A stretch of 64,000 nucleotides of DNA from Doris montereyensis (taxonomy: Eukaryota; Mollusca; Gastropoda; Nudibranchia; Dorididae): assembly GCA_037039925.1 (NCBI GenBank), contig JAXRKP010001026.1:52501-116500 (forward strand), written 5' to 3'. This document shows positions 59,204 through 64,000 of the stretch, one piece after another. Each line of letters begins with the position of its first letter. The stretch's first letter is position 1. The notes below the pieces were generated by a model. The model did not search any database and had not been told where the DNA came from. It was given only the letters and a program-made list of their open reading frames with translations. The position numbers and the translations under genes were made by a program.

Positions 59204-61050
59204 CTATTTGTGTAGGCCCCAAACACAGCTACCATAATGATAATCTAAAACTGATTTTACTAAAGCCTTGTAGCATTTCTCTTTTACATTTTGAGGACAG
59301 CTGTAAAGGTTACTTCTAAGGAAGGCCAAAAGGTCATTTACTTTTGCTTTTCTGCATAATGCTCTATGTTGTTCTTTCCATTTCAATTTAGTGTCTATTG
59401 TAAGTCCTAGTTTTTTTGCGTTGGTTGTTTTTAGTTTTTGGTTATATATATATATATATATATACAGTAGTTTCCGCCAAATTGCACGCCGAAAAAATGC
59501 ACAGTTCATCATTATGCACGATTTCTTAATGTCACTGAATTTTACAAGGCTTATTACCCTCAATATGCAACAACGGCTGGCTTGACCACCAAAATGCAAC
59601 ATGTTTTTGCAAGCACGTCTTCAATTGGTTCCATTTAAAGAGACAATTCATATGAAAAATAAACTTGATGTCTTTTTGTGCCATCCAAGTAACAACATCT
59701 GACACACACGCACGTGTGATTATGTCTGTGTGTGTGTGTGTGTGTCATCTAGATCTGTGTTAATTATGTGCACACAGGCGCACAACAATGCCAGTCTTGA
59801 CTGTGTCAGCTCTTGTCACCCTGCCCTTTCCCTCCCCAACTCGGCCGTCGCGGATGGTCTGCCAGACAGATACTATGATCGGCTCTCTCTTTGATGACGG
59901 TTAGAAAATCTGAGAAAGGTCTTTTATCATTTTTATGAGATGCGTGTCAACAAATAAGAAAGTATTCCTCCAAGTTGCTGAATGTCTCCACCATCCCCTC
60001 CCCTCCGGTAGTCTTGAGTGAGAGATGAATGAACAATCTATGAGAAGAGGTAAGGCCTATAATTGGGTCTTATCCTCAAATCAAGTAACAACAAACGAAA
60101 CCCAAACAATTACAAACAACTAACAAAACAAAAGAGTTTATGTCCAACCAAGAATGGCAATGTAAGTACATGTAGTGGGTTGTGGTCCTTGACTCCGTCA
60201 AAATGCACCTTTGCCAAAATACATGATTTTTTTGTCACCCGAGGACCGTGGATTTTGGCGGAAACTGTTGTAATAGTCTGAGGTGACTATTTTCACTTTT
60301 TTGCATATTTTTAGTACCAGACATTTATCTAGGTGGAAGTGGAACTCCATTTTCCACTTTCTCTCTCTTTCTTGCAGCGTGTTTAGGTCATTTTGTAATA
60401 TTTTGCAATCCTCCATGTTATTTCTTTTCCTATACATTAGACTACCATTAGCTAAAAGTCTTAATTCGGTACTTGGTGAGAGGTGTTAGTCAATATTGCA
60501 GATATTTATATGAAGAATAATAAAGGACCTAAGACAGTTTCCAGGGGAACACCTGAAATCACTGGTTTGGGATTAGATTTTGATACCTTCAACAATTATC
60601 TTTTGACTGTGTTCCAAAAGAAACGATTTACTCCAAGAATGTACCAATGAGACTTTTTGAATACCATACCCATCAATTTTAATAGTCATCCATTATGATA
60701 TACTTTGTCAAAAGCTATTGAGAAATCTATGACAGCATCTGTTTGGCTTCTTTGATTAAGAGAGTTACTGAAATCATTTATTGTTGTAATAAGTTGAGTT
60801 TCACAGCTTTGTTTTTGTCTGAAACCATGTTGGATAATATCTGTTTGGATGCTACGTTTATCTAGGTGATCCATTTGCTACTATACATATATAATAAGAG
60901 AAACAGGTCTGTACTTTTCTGTTCTTTGTCAATCTCCTCTTTTTAACTAGTGGGTCTCTATTTGCATTTTTCCAATCATTTGAAACTTTACCTTGGTTTA
61001 AAGATGCCGGTTATATCTGAGAGTAACAAGTGGACGCGCCGTCTTAATGA
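59204..61050 (-). mobile_element. CR1/L2-like LINE remnant, interrupted
   Basis: The minus-strand order is RT palm (HGFRQKQSCETQLITTINDF, then DFSIAFDKV) at 60870-60690, then DCKILQNDLNTLQERERKWK and HLDKCLVLKICKK at 60410-60290. After a TA-flanked insertion it continues with KKLGLTIDTKLKWKEQ and CPQNVKEKCYKALVKSVLDY at 59430-59220. These are CR1-type RT blocks in correct order, with multiple frameshifts. Confidence 0.8.
59465..60270. mobile_element. 806-bp TA-flanked element with CAGTAG/CAACAG ends
   Basis: The left end is CAGTAGTTTCCGCCAAATTG. The right end, read on the minus strand, begins CAACAGTTTCCGCCAAAATC. TA directly flanks both ends. It interrupts the CR1-like RT between the DKC box and the LG box, so it inserted into the LINE. 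No transposase seen. Confidence 0.75.
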
Positions 61051-61479
61051 AGTTATATGGCTGTTCATTGCTGATTTGAACTATTTACACAAAATATTAG
61101 GGATAAAACAATAGAGACTTCTTCTTCTTCCTCTTCTTCCTTGGGATGTAGAAAACTCCTTTGGTGAAGGACAGGTCTACATTGTACAATCCTAAAAGGT
61201 TGATCATATCCATACACATAGTATACAAAATGTCACACATAGGTAAAATGGTACAAAACAGAGTCGACTTCAGTCTTTCACCAAGGGATCTGAAATTTGT
61301 CGTCAATTTGCTCTTTATCCATATAAAAAAGTAAAACTAACACATCTGACAGTAGAAAAGACTTGTATTCAGTGTACATACATGTACAATTGTTTTCATC
61401 ACAATTTAAATGTCAAACAAATTCTTTTCAAAAAGACGAAAAATAACTACATAAAATTTCCATGCATCACATTTTATTT
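61051..61479. other. No gene seen
   Basis: Low-information sequence with a CTT-rich patch at 61115-61140. Confidence 0.4.
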
Positions 61480-61632
61480 CCAGCAGCAATATCAGAAAAA
61501 TAGTAACAATATTAATAATAATTTTAATGAAAGGAATTTTTACTTTGAAATAGAAATTTTAATAATAGATTTTACTGGAATTGAAATAATAATAATAATA
61601 ATAATAAAAATAAAAATAATAGTAATAACAAC

Positions 61633-61684
<52 letters not shown>

Positions 61685-61835
61685 CAATAATAAAATAATA
61701 ATAATAATAATATGTAATAATAATAATAATAATAATAATATATTAATAATTAATAATAATAATTAATAATAATAATAATAACAATATATTAATAATAATA
61801 ATGACAATGATAATGATAATAATAATAATAATAAC

Positions 61836-61884
<49 letters not shown>

Positions 61885-61937
61885 TATTAACAATAATAAT
61901 AATAATGATGATGATGATGATGATGATGATGATAATG

Positions 61938-61983
<46 letters not shown>

Positions 61984-62000
61984 GATAGTAGTAGTTGTAG
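61480..62000. repeat. AAT and GAT microsatellites
   Basis: Long AAT tracts with (GAT)n at 61905-61935 and short AGT tract at 61985-62010. Confidence 0.95.
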
Positions 62001-64000
62001 TAGTAATAGTAGAAAAAGTAATAAAATGTGCATAGAATGATAAAATTAAAGTGAGAGCACAGGTTAAGTTTCTGTTAACAGGGGGGAGAGGGGGGGACTC
62101 CGATTGCAGAGCAGGATCAACTCAATTTCTACCCTCCCAAAATTGTGAGTGAAAAACAATGGGAATGCAAAGCCACTGCATCTGTCTGCAATCTTAACTG
62201 CGTTCTACAAGTAAAAAATTTGATCATCACAAAGGTAAGATTTTAATTTTACAAATATTTATTCTCTTCACTTGCTTGATCAAGGAGCTTTTAAAACTTT
62301 ATCCGTAAAAAAAAGTGTTGTTTTACCAGAGCCACCTTTGATAAATATAATATTATATAATAATAAATATTTATTCATCCAGAAATTTAGTGCAAAATAT
62401 TACGCAGTTGTCTTCAGTTGACAGTACTTGACACAAAACAATTTATCGGTACTTTACACAATAACAAAATTAAAGAAACTGTCAAGAGGAAGTGCATAAA
62501 AGCTAAAGAGAATGTTTTTATGTTTCTGATCTGAGCAATTTCTCACTGCAGCTGGAAAAAGTGAAAATTAAGATTAAGAGCAATCGTTCTTGCATCTATA
62601 CAACTACAATGTAAATATGAAAGCGTAAATAATTGGAAAAAAAGTTTAATATAAAAGAAAATAATTTGATAGATATGTGACATTATATAATATATTATAT
62701 TCATGGCATGAGGGAAAATATGAGAATAATAATAATAATCTTATAAAAGCGTAATGTATAATGAATATTTAAAATGGCATTTGTACAACAAAACCATGGG
62801 AAAAAACAGAAGTCAAACAGTTTTGATGCAATGCCAATCAATCAACTCAATCAGCCTCTCATGTTTCATAGCTTTCTCACTGATCATAGGTAAGGCCAAA
62901 ACATACAGGTCAGTGCAGACATAACAATTTCATCAGGTTTACACAATGTCCTGTAAACAATGTTTGTTTATAACTAGGTTTGATAATAAAAAAATTTAAA
63001 CCAACAGAAACAAAAACAAAACAAAACCACCCACAAAAAGAAAAACAGCAATAAAGAAAGAGGATGGGATTAGATTAAGCAATTTTCAGATTTTCATAAA
63101 ATCAAATCCTATAGAGAAGCCATTATGTGGACTAAGGAAATATCATAGTGATAGTGGCAGTAGAAAGAGATTTGATTGACTATTTGTTGACCTACTATCA
63201 CTATCAAAGTTGTTATTTTAAAGAGATTTGATTGGATATATGTTGACCTGACCTACTATCACTATCAAAGTTGTTATTTTAAAGAGATTTGATTGACTAT
63301 TTCAATCATTTGCTGACCCATTTTCATCATTATCATCATAAAGAGACAGTTTGTTTGTTTCATTGAACTTTACGTGTCCATCACATACGGTGATCTCAGG
63401 GAGCTTAAAGGGAAACAGCAAGATGAAAAATAAGTGAATTAGGGAAAGGAAAGCAGGATCTACCAGCACCGCCCGGCAACCACACACATTAGTTTGACTA
63501 TATAAATTATAATTGACTACAAAGCAAGGTCACGTCAGTCTGTGAAGTCAGTTCTCAACGTGATATAAGGTGCCTAAATTTGACTAGTGTAAGGTAATGC
63601 AAAGGTTTATTTTGCATGGAACCTATCTATCTGAATTCCGATAATGATTTAAAAATGAAATGCTAGTCAAATGAGAAAACATTAGAGAAATCAGTAATCA
63701 AATTCAATCAGCCCTAAAAACTATCAAAATAGGGTGTTTTTTAAAAACAACAAAAATACAAAACAAAACAAAACAAAACAAATTTTAAAAATCAAAACAA
63801 AATCATGAAACAAAGAAGGAGCTGCAAAAGGAAACAAAGTTAAAAGTGTGGAATAAAATAAAAACTGGTCATAATTTTAGAGTCATTGGAAATTTTGAGC
63901 AAACAAAGTAAAAATATATACACGAATGTGTACATTATGAAAATGAAACAATGTGTCAATGACACTGAGAGAAGGTAAAAAAATATAATAATAAATAGGT
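62001..64000. other. Gene-poor AT-rich end of window with a small tandem duplication and repeat P
   Basis: A roughly 68-bp unit (agagatttgattg, gttgacc, ctactatcactatcaaagtt, gttattttaa) occurs about two and a half times at 63165-63300. An inverted copy of repeat P lies at 63368-63485 (ggtgatctcagggagc, gcaggatctaccagcaccgc). (AAAAC)n lies at 63755-63782. No coding exon seen. Confidence 0.6.

Overview
This window looks like nuclear DNA from an invertebrate metazoan, most likely a mollusc. It has GT-AG introns of several kb, at least four families of tRNA-like SINEs, three kinds of non-LTR retrotransposon remnant, a Penelope-like GIY-YIG fragment, TA-flanked DNA elements, and an extreme load of microsatellites and minisatellites. 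The taxon is an inference from repeat style and thrombospondin-repeat gene content. No tRNA, rRNA, CRISPR array or bacterial-type operon was seen.

The main content is one long plus-strand gene, assembled here by hand from exons at 15182-15998, 17967-18016, 20095-20254, 22694-22847, 24479-24584, 27999-28216, 30125-30178, 34536-34665, 35812-35940, 39683-39818, 42716-43090 and 47838-51815. Splice sites are canonical and the intron phases agree at all junctions (1, 0, 1, 0, 1, 1, 1, 2, 1, 1, 1), provided a few single-base homopolymer indels are allowed. The predicted product is a single-pass membrane protein. In order it has a signal peptide, a lysine/asparagine-rich ectodomain region, a furin-like basic site, two thrombospondin type 1 (TSP1) repeats, a Thr/Pro linker, a third TSP1 repeat, a short linker, one membrane helix, and a cytoplasmic tail of roughly 1,500 residues. 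The tail has a long Lys/Arg-rich stretch followed by Ser-rich disordered-looking sequence. I do not recognise it as a named gene.

The reading frame is broken about 15 times by single-base changes, mostly in runs of 2-6 identical bases, while the splice sites stay intact. That pattern fits uncorrected homopolymer errors in the assembly better than a pseudogene, but both are possible.

Layout: 1-2600, minus-strand LINE remnants. 2694-4155, trinucleotide tract. 5845-7236, 38-bp minisatellite. 7556-8090, CT/AC/AT tract. 8889-11650, two orphan exon candidates. 12865-15038, TA-flanked element holding Penelope-like sequence. 15182-51815, the TSP1 receptor gene, whose introns carry SINEs, MITEs, a LINE with an inverted arm (36101-39400) and 37-bp (31590-34212) and 51-bp (43100-46620) minisatellites. 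51816-64000, gene-poor DNA with a SINE-derived 41/60-bp minisatellite (52757-54511), a 36-bp minisatellite (57535-58520), a CR1-like LINE split by a TA-flanked element (59204-61050) and AAT-type microsatellites.
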